Notes: generated by a model not told the origin, from the sequence alone. Shown: positions 16,770-25,107, numbered from the stretch's first letter. The stretch: DNA of 64,000 bases from Hyphomicrobiales bacterium (GCA_900472395.1 UCHV01000016.1:62001-126000), one strand, 5' to 3'. Program-made: numbers and translations.

Positions 16770-17544
16770 AACGGGAGAACCCCAGAAAACGTTCGGCAAG
16801 GAAAACGATACCGATGGACATGAAGGCGAGCAGCGCGGAGAGCGCGGCGACGGAGGGGTCGAAGACGATTTCCATATAGGCGATCATATCGACCGGCAGC
16901 GTGCGCACACCGGGCCCCGAGAGAAACAGAGAGACCGGCACCTGATTGAACGAGGTGACGAAGCCGAGAATGAAGGCGGACATGATGCCGCCGCGAATAT
17001 TGGGAAGCACGACGCGGAAGAAGGCACCGAGCCGCGACGAGCCGAGCAGCACGGCAGCCTCCTCGATATCGGAGCGCAGGTTGCCGAGGCTGGCGGAGAC
17101 GACGCGCACCGCATAGGGCAGGATCAGCGCCGTATGCGCCAGAAACAGCGCCAGCGTGATACCCACCTGGAACGGCACGACGATGTAACGCAAGAGCGAC
17201 AGGCCGACGATGATGCCCGGCACGATGATCGGGGCCGACACGATGGTGCGGATGGTTTCAGCACCCGGCAGCTTGTAGCGCGACAAGGCGTAAGAGGCCG
17301 GAATGCCCAGTATGAGTGCGACCAGCGTGCCGCCGACGGCCAGAAACAGCGACATGAAGAAGCTGTCTCTGAAACTTTCGACGGTGAACACCTTTGCGAT
17401 CCAGCGCAGCGAAAAACCCTGCGGCGGGAAGGCCAGCGTTTCACCGCCCGAAAACGAGGCGGCGACGATGATCAGGAACGGGCCGATCAGGAAGGCGATG
17501 ACCAGGCCGAGCGTGATCGGAATGAACAGGTTACGGGCCATCAT
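16762..17544 (-). CDS. ABC transporter permease (PotC-like)
   Basis: A 260-residue permease with six hydrophobic segments and the EEAAVLLGSSRLGAFFRVVLPNIRGG coupling motif near residue 150. It belongs to the binding-protein-dependent permease family near PotC/ThiP. Three adjacent starts exist (GTG 17547, ATG 17544, ATG 17541); AAGGAG best fits 17544, which overlaps the preceding permease stop. It forms the pore with the PotB-like partner. Confidence 0.9.
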   Translation of the reverse strand: MMARNLFIPITLGLVIAFLIGPFLIIVAASFSGGETLAFPPQGFSLRWIAKVFTVESFRDSFFMSLFLAVGGTLVALILGIPASYALSRYKLPGAETIRTIVSAPIIVPGIIVGLSLLRYIVVPFQVGITLALFLAHTALILPYAVRVVSASLGNLRSDIEEAAVLLGSSRLGAFFRVVLPNIRGGIMSAFILGFVTSFNQVPVSLFLSGPGVRTLPVDMIAYMEIVFDPSVAALSALLAFMSIGIVFLAERFLGFSRYV

Positions 17545-18383
17545 CACGCGCTCCTTGTTTTATTGCGCGCAGTGGCGACACGTTTCAAAAGAATGTTGGC
17601 GGCAAAGCTCATGACGATGAGGATCAGCGCGATGACGCTGGCAGCCACGAAATTGTTGGAGACCGTCACCTGCTGGTAAAGCAGCGTTTCCAGCATCAGC
17701 ACCTTGGAACCGCCGAGAATGGCGGGTGTGATATAGGCGGTCAGGCAACCGGTGAAGACCAGCGTGCCGCCGATGACGACACCTTCCTTGGTGAGCGGCA
17801 GGATGACCTTCCAGAACACCTGGAACCAGTTGGCGCCGAGCACGCGGGCGGCCGGAATGGCGTCCTTCGGCATGTTTTCGAGCGCAGAGATCAGCGAGAT
17901 GATCATCAACGGCAGGAAAAGCTGGAGGAGACCGATGAAGATGGCGGTTTCCGAAAACAGGATCCGCAGCGGCGCTTCGCTTAATCCCAGCGCCTGAAAC
18001 GCCTGGTTGACGATGCCGGTACGGCCGAGAATGACGATCCAGGCATAGGTACGCGCGACGGGAGAAATCATCAGCGGCAGCACGATGAGGCCGGTGACCT
18101 TGCCCTTCTTGCCCGGTTCAAGGCTGACAATGGCAAATGCCGCCGCATAACCGATGACTGCCGCCACGATGGTGACCAGCGCGCCAAGCTTCAGCGTGCG
18201 CAAGAAGACCGCCTGATTGAGCGAGCTGGAGAAGAATTCGGTATAGGCCGAAATCGTCCAGCCGCCGCCGGGCGCCCTGAAACCATCGGAGAGGAGGATC
18301 ACCACTGGCGCAATGAAAACCGCTGCTGCGAACAGCGCGGCCGGCAATGCCAGTGCGAGGGCCTCGGCCCTGTTTTGGAACAT
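17544..18383 (-). CDS. ABC transporter permease (PotB-like)
   Basis: A 279-residue permease with an N-terminal hydrophobic segment (ALALALPAALFAAAVFIAP) and five further ones. The cytoplasmic coupling loop AARVLGANWFQVFWKVILPLTKEG lies near residue 180. GGAG lies about 10 bases before the ATG. It is separated from the upstream binding-protein gene by a palindromic element (18415-18553), which may lower its expression relative to the binding protein. Confidence 0.9.
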   Translation of the reverse strand: MFQNRAEALALALPAALFAAAVFIAPVVILLSDGFRAPGGGWTISAYTEFFSSSLNQAVFLRTLKLGALVTIVAAVIGYAAAFAIVSLEPGKKGKVTGLIVLPLMISPVARTYAWIVILGRTGIVNQAFQALGLSEAPLRILFSETAIFIGLLQLFLPLMIISLISALENMPKDAIPAARVLGANWFQVFWKVILPLTKEGVVIGGTLVFTGCLTAYITPAILGGSKVLMLETLLYQQVTVSNNFVAASVIALILIVMSFAANILLKRVATARNKTRSA

Positions 18384-18414
18384 AGTTTGTCAGTCTCCAA
18401 CGTCGTCATTCATT

Positions 18415-18553
18415 GCCCCTCACTTGCGATTTCTCTCCCGCAAGGGGAGAGATAAGGAGGCGGCATTTCTGCGGGCCTGCCTCTCCCCTTGCGGGAGAGG
18501 TTACAAAATCAGCATCCTGGCAAAGCCAGGCGCTGATTTTGTTGGCGAGGGGC
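18415..18553. repeat. Composite palindromic intergenic element (RIME-like)
   Basis: Three nested or adjacent inverted repeats fill the gap between the binding-protein and permease genes. Outer arms are GCCCCTC (18415-18421) and GAGGGGC (18547-18553). A perfect 19-bp pair lies at 18433-18451 and 18481-18499 (CTCTCCCGCAAGGGGAGAG and its complement). A second hairpin at 18505-18540 has arms AAAATCAGC/GCTGATTTT with an inner CCTGGC/GCCAGG. The style matches mosaic repeats known from rhizobial intergenic DNA. Inside an operon it could act as an mRNA-stabilising or attenuating structure. Confidence 0.75.
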
Positions 18554-18579
18554 TCCACCTCAATAGCAGAGCCCGGTTA

Positions 18580-19611
18580 TTACTGGCCGACCTTCTCGTT
18601 CCAGCTTTTCAGCCAGCCCGCACGGTTATCGAGCGACACGGCCGAAGGGATGAGCTTCAGGCTCTTGGCCGTCTCGTCACCATAGGTAAGGTTCTTGGCA
18701 GCAGCTTCGGAAACCTTGGCTTGGCTGTTGGAAGGGCTGTCGATCAGCGCTTCCGCCAGCTTCGACTGAACGTCGGCCGACAGCCAGAAATCCATGAACT
18801 GCAGCGCCAGGTCGCGGTTCTTGGAGTTCTTGGTGACGATCATGACGTTCATGCCGCCGGTCTGGCCTTCCTTCGGGGTGGCCCAGGCGATCGGCATGTC
18901 GAGCTTGGAAAAGGGTGCCCAGGTGAAACGGCCGATCGGCGCCGCCCAGATTTCTTCCTGCTGCATCAGCTGTACGAGCTGCGAGGACTTCTCGTAGAAA
19001 GTGACGATATCGTCCTTGGCGGCACCGACGGCTTCGATCGGCGCTGCCAGATCCGGCGTATCCTTGCCGAGAGCCTGGCCCAGCATATAAAGCGACGGCG
19101 GCCCCTGGTTGGTGGTGACGTTCGGCCATGCGATATGCGCCGCATATTCAGGCTTCAAGAGATCGGCCCAGCTTTCGATCTTCATCTTGTCGGAACGGTA
19201 GGCGATCGAGGTGGCATAAAACGTGTAGCCGATGCTCATGCCATCGCCATTCGGGTCCTTGGCGATATCGTAGAGCTTGTCGTAGCTGGTGATCTTCGAG
19301 GTATCGATCTTGTCGATCAGGCCGGCGCGGGCAGCAGACAAGGCATCCGCCATCGAAACCACCGCCATGTCGACCACGGGATTGGCCTTGTTGGCATCCA
19401 TCTTGGCGATGCGCTCGACACTGTTGCCGGTCTCGACCACCAGCTTGCAGCCGCACTTTTCTTCAAACGGGGCATAGACGATCTTCTTGTATTCGTCCTG
19501 CGCCAGCGCATAGACGGAAATCGTCAGGATCTTTTCCTGTGCCAGAGCAGTGTGGGCGGCGCCCATGGAAAGCATCAGAGCGACGCCCGATGCCAGCATG
19601 ACCTTGTTCAT
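18580..19611 (-). CDS. Extracellular substrate-binding protein (PotD-like fold), probable purine nucleoside binder
   Basis: A 343-residue periplasmic binding protein with a Sec signal peptide (MNKVMLASGVALMLSMGAA..., cut near ALA-QE). The body (SWADLLKPEYAAHIAWPNVTTNQG) has the type II fold of polyamine/iron binders, and homology alone would label it spermidine/putrescine or iron binding. Its operon partners, a nucleoside hydrolase and adenine deaminase, argue for a purine nucleoside or base. CGC (residues 52-54, EKCGCKL) gives two close cysteines in the mature protein. The start overlaps the LacI gene stop (ATGA). Confidence 0.88.
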   Translation of the reverse strand: MNKVMLASGVALMLSMGAAHTALAQEKILTISVYALAQDEYKKIVYAPFEEKCGCKLVVETGNSVERIAKMDANKANPVVDMAVVSMADALSAARAGLIDKIDTSKITSYDKLYDIAKDPNGDGMSIGYTFYATSIAYRSDKMKIESWADLLKPEYAAHIAWPNVTTNQGPPSLYMLGQALGKDTPDLAAPIEAVGAAKDDIVTFYEKSSQLVQLMQQEEIWAAPIGRFTWAPFSKLDMPIAWATPKEGQTGGMNVMIVTKNSKNRDLALQFMDFWLSADVQSKLAEALIDSPSNSQAKVSEAAAKNLTYGDETAKSLKLIPSAVSLDNRAGWLKSWNEKVGQ

Positions 19612-20684
19612 TGGATCCGTTCTCCTACCGTGAGATTTGTGGATTTGCTGTCTTTACGAAATACAGAAGTTTTGGCGGGCCCGGTGGACTGGCGAAGCAC
19701 CAGCTCCATCGGCACCTTCGGCTGACTTGCAATAACCGTATCGCCATCGCCGCGCCGGGTCTCGGCGGAGGGCGGACGGGCAATCGCCTCCAGCACGGCG
19801 GCAATGGCGATATCGGCGATTGTCACGACATCCATGCGCATGGTCGTCAGGCCCGGCGTGACGACCGACGACCAGATCAGGTCATCGAAGCCGGTAACGC
19901 TGACATCCTCCGGCACGGCAATGCCGGCGCGCTGCAATTCGGTCAGCGCCCGCAGGGCAACGAGATCGGAAATTGCCGCGATGGCCGTAACGCCGCGTGC
20001 AACCGCCGCCTCCAGCCCCAGCGAGCACCCCTGCCCCGCCTTCGCTTCCAGCTTTTCGATCCAGACCGCCTCGACCTTGGCATTGCCAAGCCCGGCCCGG
20101 ACACCACCAAGCCGGTCGTTCTGCACGTTGGATGCGGTACTGTTTCCAAGCAGGAGCACATGCTTGTGGCCAAGCGAGGCCAGATGAAGCCCAAGCCCCT
20201 GCCCGCCCGACCAGTGATCGGCGGCAACCGTATTGCCCGGCGTGGAAGGGCTATCGATGACCGCGACGGGACAGCTGGCGCCGGTGACCCATGTGCCGCG
20301 CCGCGGAACCACGATCATGCCGTCGACACCACGCTCGATCAGCCGCTCGATAGCCTGCGTCTGCGCCGCCACATCGCCGTGACTGTCGGCGATCAGGATG
20401 CCGTAACCAGCCTTGGCGGCGGAATTCTCAATGGCTTGCGCCAGCTTCGGAAAGAGCGGATTGCTGATATCGGCCAGCACCAGACCGAGGACGCCGCTAC
20501 GCCCGGTGCGCAATGCGCGACCGGCCACGCTCGGCACATAACCCAACTCGGCAGCCGTCGCGCGAATACGTTCCGCAAGCTCAGGCGAAACCCTGCCCTT
20601 ACCGGACAGCGCATTGGAAACCGTGGCGGTCGAAACGCCAAGGCTGTCTGCGATCCTTGCAAGCTTAGGTTTCTGACGTGACAT
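19608..20684 (-). CDS. LacI-family transcriptional regulator
   Basis: A 358-residue regulator with an N-terminal helix-turn-helix (KLARIADSLGVSTATVSNALSGKG, spanning residues 7-30) and hinge helix (AGRALRTGRSG), then a periplasmic-binding-protein-like sensor domain. It is the first gene of a seven-gene operon and overlaps the binding-protein start by 4 bp, so it should control its own expression. A LacI-type operator candidate lies at 20721-20736. The effector is likely a purine or nucleoside, by context. No strong ribosome site precedes the ATG at 20684. Confidence 0.92.
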   Translation of the reverse strand: MSRQKPKLARIADSLGVSTATVSNALSGKGRVSPELAERIRATAAELGYVPSVAGRALRTGRSGVLGLVLADISNPLFPKLAQAIENSAAKAGYGILIADSHGDVAAQTQAIERLIERGVDGMIVVPRRGTWVTGASCPVAVIDSPSTPGNTVAADHWSGGQGLGLHLASLGHKHVLLLGNSTASNVQNDRLGGVRAGLGNAKVEAVWIEKLEAKAGQGCSLGLEAAVARGVTAIAAISDLVALRALTELQRAGIAVPEDVSVTGFDDLIWSSVVTPGLTTMRMDVVTIADIAIAAVLEAIARPPSAETRRGDGDTVIASQPKVPMELVLRQSTGPAKTSVFRKDSKSTNLTVGERIQ

Positions 20685-20720
20685 GGAAGCAACGTTCGCC
20701 GGGTGGACAGTAATGCAGAT

Positions 20721-20736
20721 GATTAATCGTTTAACC
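20721..20736 (-). promoter_or_regulatory. Candidate LacI-family operator
   Basis: GATTAATCGTTTAACC is centred on CG with TTAA arms on both sides, matching the common LacI/PurR half-site style (TnAAnCGnTTnA). It lies about 40 bp before the LacI gene start. One symmetric position inside each arm mismatches (T opposite T). Confidence 0.5.
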
Positions 20737-20898
20737 GGTAACGAATGTCGGAGTTTTTGTCGAATCGAAAATGAAGGCTACTCGCGTTTTGCGACAGTTG
20801 CCTGGGGACGAGCCTCATTCGGGACCAACCATATGAAACGGGAACCTCTGGCGTCGGAGCTTGTTGTCTTTGTGAAAACCGGAACAAGGAGACAGGAC

Positions 20899-21096
20899 AT
20901 GCCCAATCGCGATCCGATCCCGACACCTGCGACGGAGACACCGCGCGGCCCGACACCGACCCCCGGCATTCCAGACCGCGTACAGGAAAAACCACCGGTT
21001 CCGCCGGTCAAGGATCCGGGCGACAGCAAGAACCCCAACGATCCGCCGCTCGATCCGGCATTGCTGCCGGTTGGAGATCCGGCTGGCGCAGCGTGA
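20899..21096 (+). CDS. Small proline-rich hypothetical protein, 65 aa
   Basis: A 65-residue protein that is about one quarter proline, with Asp, Pro and Thr runs (PTPATETPRGPTPTPG; NDPPLDPALLP). AAGGAG lies 7 bases before the ATG at 20899, and a strong terminator follows, so it is likely a genuine monocistronic gene. An in-frame extension to 20683 lacks a ribosome site. It has no signal peptide or membrane segment and is probably intrinsically disordered. Function is unknown; similar short proline-rich proteins are common in rhizobia. Confidence 0.65.
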   Translation: MPNRDPIPTPATETPRGPTPTPGIPDRVQEKPPVPPVKDPGDSKNPNDPPLDPALLPVGDPAGAA

Positions 21097-21120
21097 CGGA
21101 CACGCAATCCATCAAACGAA

Positions 21121-21157
21121 AAAGCCGCCGGCTGCTTTCGCAACCGGCGGCTTTTTT
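21121..21157. terminator. Bidirectional rho-independent terminator
   Basis: AAGCCGCCGG and CCGGCGGCTT form a perfect 10-bp stem around a 12-base loop, flanked by an A-rich run on the left and TTTTTT on the right. It lies between the ends of the proline-rich gene (plus) and glnII (minus), so it can terminate both. Confidence 0.9.
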
Positions 21158-21175
21158 ACCGAACCCTTGGGAGGC

Positions 21176-22207
21176 TTAAGCGGCTGCCGACTTCGCCAGC
21201 GGCACTTCCGAAATCGTCTTCAGAACCTGCGAAGCGATCTGATAAGGGCAACCCTGGCTGTTGGGACGACGGTCTTCCAGGTAACCCTTGTAACCGTTGT
21301 TGACGAAGGAATGCGGAACACGGATCGAGGCGCCACGGTCGGCAACGCCGTAGGAGAACTTGTTCCACGGAGCCGTTTCGTGCTTGCCGGTCAGGCGCAG
21401 GTGATTGTCCGGACCGTAGACGGCGATATGGGCGTCAAGGTTCTTTTCGAACTGCGCCATCAGGGCTTCGAAATATTCCTTGCCGCCAACTTCGCGCATG
21501 TACTTGGTCGAGAAGTTGCAGTGCATGCCCGAACCGTTCCAGTCGGTGTCACCGAGCGGCTTGCAGTGATATTCGATATCGATGCCGTACTGTTCCGTCA
21601 GGCGCTGCAGCAGGTAACGGGCCATCCAGATCTGGTCGGCGGCGCGCTTGGAGCCCTTGCCGAAAATCTGGAATTCCCACTGACCCTTGGCCACTTCGGC
21701 ATTGATGCCTTCATGGTTGATGCCGGCAGCAAGGCACTGGTCCAGATGCTCTTCGACGATTTCGCGAGCGACCGGGCCGACATTGCTTGCGCCGACGCCG
21801 CAATAATACGGACCCTGCGGTGCCGGGAAACCCTGCTCCGGGAAGCCGAGCGGACGGCCGTTTTCGTAGAAGAAATATTCCTGCTCGAAACCGAACCACG
21901 CATCTTCGTCATCGAGAATGGTCGCACGGCTGTTGGAAGCGTGCGGCGTGACGCCATCCGGCATCATGACTTCGCACATGACCAGAACGCCGTTGGTGCG
22001 GGCCGGATCGGGATAGATGGCGACCGGCTTGAGAACGCAGTCAGACGAACGGCCTTCGGCCTGCATCGTGGAGGAACCGTCGAAGCCCCAGAGCGGCAGC
22101 TGTTCCAGCGTCGGGAAGGCATCGAATTCCTTGACCTGCGTCTTGCCGCGCAGGTTTGCAGGGGAGTAGCCGTCCAGCCAAATGTACTCGAGCTTAAATT
22201 TCGTCAT
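21176..22207 (-). CDS. glnII: Glutamine synthetase type II (eukaryote-like)
   Basis: A 343-residue GSII, about 100 residues shorter than GlnA. The N-terminal LEYIWLDGYSPANLRGKT, LPLWGFDGSSTMQAEG, the glutamate-rich EQEYFF and the ammonium/ATP region GSGMHCNFST are hallmarks. The cytosolic enzyme condenses glutamate and ammonia using ATP and is usually not adenylylated. In rhizobia glnII is under NtrC and sigma-54 control, and a matching promoter is visible at 22298-22313. A DUF2735 gene diverges from it, an arrangement I recall from related genomes. Confidence 0.97.
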   Translation of the reverse strand: MTKFKLEYIWLDGYSPANLRGKTQVKEFDAFPTLEQLPLWGFDGSSTMQAEGRSSDCVLKPVAIYPDPARTNGVLVMCEVMMPDGVTPHASNSRATILDDEDAWFGFEQEYFFYENGRPLGFPEQGFPAPQGPYYCGVGASNVGPVAREIVEEHLDQCLAAGINHEGINAEVAKGQWEFQIFGKGSKRAADQIWMARYLLQRLTEQYGIDIEYHCKPLGDTDWNGSGMHCNFSTKYMREVGGKEYFEALMAQFEKNLDAHIAVYGPDNHLRLTGKHETAPWNKFSYGVADRGASIRVPHSFVNNGYKGYLEDRRPNSQGCPYQIASQVLKTISEVPLAKSAAA

Positions 22208-22627
22208 CGGTTCTCTCTACTGATGCTGTCTGAATGAGCGCAACACCAAACGGCCGCCCACTGTTCGGGACTGGTCCATCATGGATGCCAAATAGAATGC
22301 ACGTGCCGTGCCAGATTCGATACGACAGAAAAAAATCGATTCCGCACTGCACAAAATTCCGTCGTGCACGCCCGCAGAAAGCGATGAAAATTTGATCCTG
22401 GCGAATTTTACGGCAAAAATGCCTTCGGAACCGATCCCGACCATAGACGTTGAGATGAAACGACCACGCTTTATGCCCCAGCAATGATCAAACACAACCA
22501 AATGATCAAAATATAGGCATAATGCACATTTATTCAGCCGATTCTTGACTTATTTTAGAGCTCATGGAATAAATCATAGGCAAATACGGCCGTGCGGACG
22601 TAACCACACGACATCGGACAAAAAACA
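22208..22627. promoter_or_regulatory. Divergent glnII / DUF2735 control region
   Basis: This AT-richer 420-bp gap has no gene. It holds the glnII sigma-54 promoter (22298-22313), inverted TGCAC/GTGCA half-sites (22348-22352 and 22364-22368) in enhancer position, two AATGATCAAA direct repeats (22483-22492 and 22501-22510), and a sigma-70-like pair TTGACT (22545-22550) and AATAAA (22568-22573), 17 bp apart, facing the DUF2735 gene. Confidence 0.6.
22298..22313 (-). promoter_or_regulatory. Sigma-54 promoter of glnII
   Basis: On the minus strand the sequence is TGGCACGGCACGTGCA: GG and GC separated by exactly 10 bases, as required for the -24/-12 elements of RpoN promoters. It would start transcription about 80 bp before the glnII ATG. 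Confidence 0.75.
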
Positions 22628-22843
22628 ATGGCTACGAGTTTCGAAAGACCAAAAGGAACCGTTTTGCAATTTCCGGTCGGCGGTCGCGCGGGTTGGCAGG
22701 GCAAAATTGCCTCTCGCACACAGGCCACCCCAATCGTCCAGATAACGCCGAGCACCGAGCTGTCCGACCTCGCTTTTGGCGGCTCATGGTATCACGAAGT
22801 GGCGTTGCACGAAGACGACACGAAACCGACCCGCACCAACTGA
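22628..22843 (+). CDS. DUF2735 family small protein
   Basis: A 71-residue soluble protein (MATSFERPKGTVLQFPVGGR at the start) that I recognise as DUF2735, a short family found in rhizobia next to glnII. The ribosome site is weak (CGGA). Neighbours suggest a role in nitrogen control, but no biochemical function is known to me. A short GGCA/TGCC hairpin plus T-run after the stop may be its terminator. Confidence 0.75.
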   Translation: MATSFERPKGTVLQFPVGGRAGWQGKIASRTQATPIVQITPSTELSDLAFGGSWYHEVALHEDDTKPTRTN

Positions 22844-22958
22844 GGCACTTCACTGCCGGTTTTTTGTGCAGAACGTCAAATAATGGGCGTTTCCGCTCAA
22901 AACATGGTCGGCGCCTTTTCCAGCGCCGCCCAACTGATGTGCAGTTGCTGGCCCGGAC

Positions 22959-23819
22959 CTATCGCCCGATAGCCCTAGACACCTGATCGTCGATATAGAC
23001 CTCACGCAATTTGAGTGTCCGCTCTCCCGGTTTGCCGTTGCCGATTGCTTTGCCGTCAATCGAAACGACCGGCAGCACGAAGGCCCCGGCCGAGGTGATG
23101 AACGCTTCGTCGGCATCAAGCGCTTCCTCCACCGAAAACGCCCGCTCCTCGAATGCAAGACCGACCTTTTCCGCAAGGCCCAGCACCGAGCCGCGGGTGA
23201 TGCCGTGCAGCAGCGCATTGGAAAGCTGGCGCGTCACCAACACACCGGCCTTTGTGATGATATGGAAGTTGGCGGAACTTGCCTCGGTAATCAGGCCATC
23301 CTCGACGAAGATCACATCATCCGCGCCCTGCTTTTTCGCCTCCATCTTGGCAAGCGAGGAAAACAGCAGCTGGACCGTCTTGATCTGCCGGTTGGCCCAG
23401 CGACCGTCCGGCACGGAAAGCACGGCGATACCGGTCTGCGCCTTCGGATTGGCAAGCAGCGGAACGACCTGCGTGAACATGGAGAAGGTCGGCGTCAGGC
23501 TGTCGGAAAAAAGAAAATTGCGATCTTCGGCACCGCGCGAAATCTGCAGATAGACCAGTCCCTGATCGAGGCCGTTTCTCGCGACGATCTCGTGATGCAG
23601 CTCCAGAAGCTCGTCCTCGCCGACCGGCATGGCAATGCCCAACGCTTCCAGCGAGCGTTTCAGGCGAGCGGTGTGGCCGGGAAAGTCCAGGAGCTTGCCG
23701 CCGATCACCGCCGTCACTTCGTAAATCGCATCGGCAAATGTGTAACCGCGGTCGAAGATCGAAACCTTGGCCTGGTCTTCAGGCAGAAACTGGCCGTTGA
23801 GATAGACGGTTCGGGTCAT
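22959..23819 (-). CDS. D-amino-acid aminotransferase family protein (fold type IV)
   Basis: A 286-residue PLP enzyme of the branched-chain/D-amino acid aminotransferase fold. VSIFDRGYTFADAIYEV near residue 20, the PLP lysine at 147 in RWANRQIKT, and GADDVIFVEDGLITEASSANFH are all present. The length is close to that of Bacillus D-amino acid transaminase. The ATG at 23819 has AGGA 9 bases upstream; longer starts (23828, 23876) lack proper spacing. The reaction converts a D-amino acid and a 2-oxo acid, such as D-alanine to D-glutamate. It is divergent from the GhrA-like gene. Confidence 0.88.
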   Translation of the reverse strand: MTRTVYLNGQFLPEDQAKVSIFDRGYTFADAIYEVTAVIGGKLLDFPGHTARLKRSLEALGIAMPVGEDELLELHHEIVARNGLDQGLVYLQISRGAEDRNFLFSDSLTPTFSMFTQVVPLLANPKAQTGIAVLSVPDGRWANRQIKTVQLLFSSLAKMEAKKQGADDVIFVEDGLITEASSANFHIITKAGVLVTRQLSNALLHGITRGSVLGLAEKVGLAFEERAFSVEEALDADEAFITSAGAFVLPVVSIDGKAIGNGKPGERTLKLREVYIDDQVSRAIGR

Positions 23820-24004
23820 GAGAAACATTCCTGACTGGTGATTTGCGGCAAAGCGTAGGGGTCGAATCGATAACACCGCACATTGTTTCGCGCCACATCT
23901 TCATCAAGCCACGATTGACGTCGCAATGATTGGATGCCCGCCATGCCCATGCTAGAAGGCACACACGCAATCCCGCCAGCCTGATTTTCTGGAAAGACGC
24001 CGTC

Positions 24005-24949
24005 ATGCCAAAACCGCTTGCCCTCGTCACACGCATGGATGCAGCAACCGAGGCACTCTGGCGGGAAACACTGGCCGATGCCCTGCCGGAAGAAACGATT
24101 ATTGCCTTTCGTGACATGAGCGCCGAACAGCGGCTGCAGGCGGAAGTCGCGATCGTTGCCAATCCCGATCCGGCAGATGTTGCGCAACTGCCCAATATTG
24201 GATGGATCCACAGCCTGTGGGCCGGCGTCGAACGGCTGGTGGCCGAACTCGGCCCCGAAGCTGCCCCGATCGTGCGCCTTGTCGATCCCGAACTTGCGCG
24301 CGTGATGGCCGAAGCCGTGCTTGCATGGACCTATTACCTGCACCGGGACATGCCGGCCTACCGTGCGGCCCAGGAGAAGGCGGACTGGGCTCCGCGCGAT
24401 TATCGCCACCCGCGCGATGTCACCGTCGGCCTTCTCGGGTTGGGCGAACTGGGCAAGGCCGCAGCCGACCGCCTCAAGGGCGCCGGTTTCAACGTGATGG
24501 GCTGGAGCCGCAGCCCGAAAGTTTTCGGTACGATCGAGACGGTTTCCGGTGAAGGCGGGTTTGACCGCATCCTTGGCGTGGCAGATATCCTCGTCTGCCT
24601 GATGCCGCTGACCGCGGAAACCCGCGGCATGCTGGATGCCCGACGTTTCGCCGCAATGAAACCGGGCGCCGCCATCATCAACTTCGCCCGCGGGCCGATC
24701 ATCGTCGATGCCGACCTGATTGCAGCCCTCGATGCCGGGCACCTGTCGCACGCGGTGCTCGACGTGTTTGCGCAAGAACCGCTGCCTGCACCCTCGCCGT
24801 TCTGGGCGCACCCCGCCATCACCGTACTGCCGCACATTTCGGGCCCGACCGACCGCTTTACCGCTGCCGGCATCGTTGCCGCCAATATCCGCCAATGGCG
24901 ACAGACCGGTCAATTGCCGAAAACCATCGATATCAAGGCCGGATATTGA
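24005..24949 (+). CDS. Glyoxylate/hydroxypyruvate reductase A-like D-2-hydroxyacid dehydrogenase
   Basis: A 314-residue NAD(P)-dependent dehydrogenase. The nucleotide motif GLLGLGELGKAA lies near residue 145, the catalytic Arg in NFARGPIIVD near 223 and the catalytic His in LPHISGPTDRF near 283. The HSLWAGVERL segment is typical of the GhrA subgroup, which reduces glyoxylate and hydroxypyruvate. GGAAAG precedes the ATG at 24005; the upstream frame to 23930 lacks a ribosome site. Divergence from the aminotransferase suggests a loose link between 2-oxo acids and amino acids. Confidence 0.9.
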   Translation: MPKPLALVTRMDAATEALWRETLADALPEETIIAFRDMSAEQRLQAEVAIVANPDPADVAQLPNIGWIHSLWAGVERLVAELGPEAAPIVRLVDPELARVMAEAVLAWTYYLHRDMPAYRAAQEKADWAPRDYRHPRDVTVGLLGLGELGKAAADRLKGAGFNVMGWSRSPKVFGTIETVSGEGGFDRILGVADILVCLMPLTAETRGMLDARRFAAMKPGAAIINFARGPIIVDADLIAALDAGHLSHAVLDVFAQEPLPAPSPFWAHPAITVLPHISGPTDRFTAAGIVAANIRQWRQTGQLPKTIDIKAGY

Positions 24950-25107
24950 TATCTGCCGGCCAAAACCGTTGCCCGACGCTGCCATCCACGGCTTGTCGAC
25001 TGCCTGATCGTTTCCGGTGCCTTCCGAACCAATAGAACCGATTCCATTTGGCGGTGAATGGCTCTAGGATGGCCGCAACAAAAATGCCGGGGAACACAGG
25101 CAATCGA

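Noticed and set aside
15744..19611. Annotation of the LacI-operon importer as a spermidine/putrescine transporter
   Set aside because: Rejected as a firm call: family similarity is real, but the co-encoded nucleoside hydrolase and adenine deaminase point to purine compounds.
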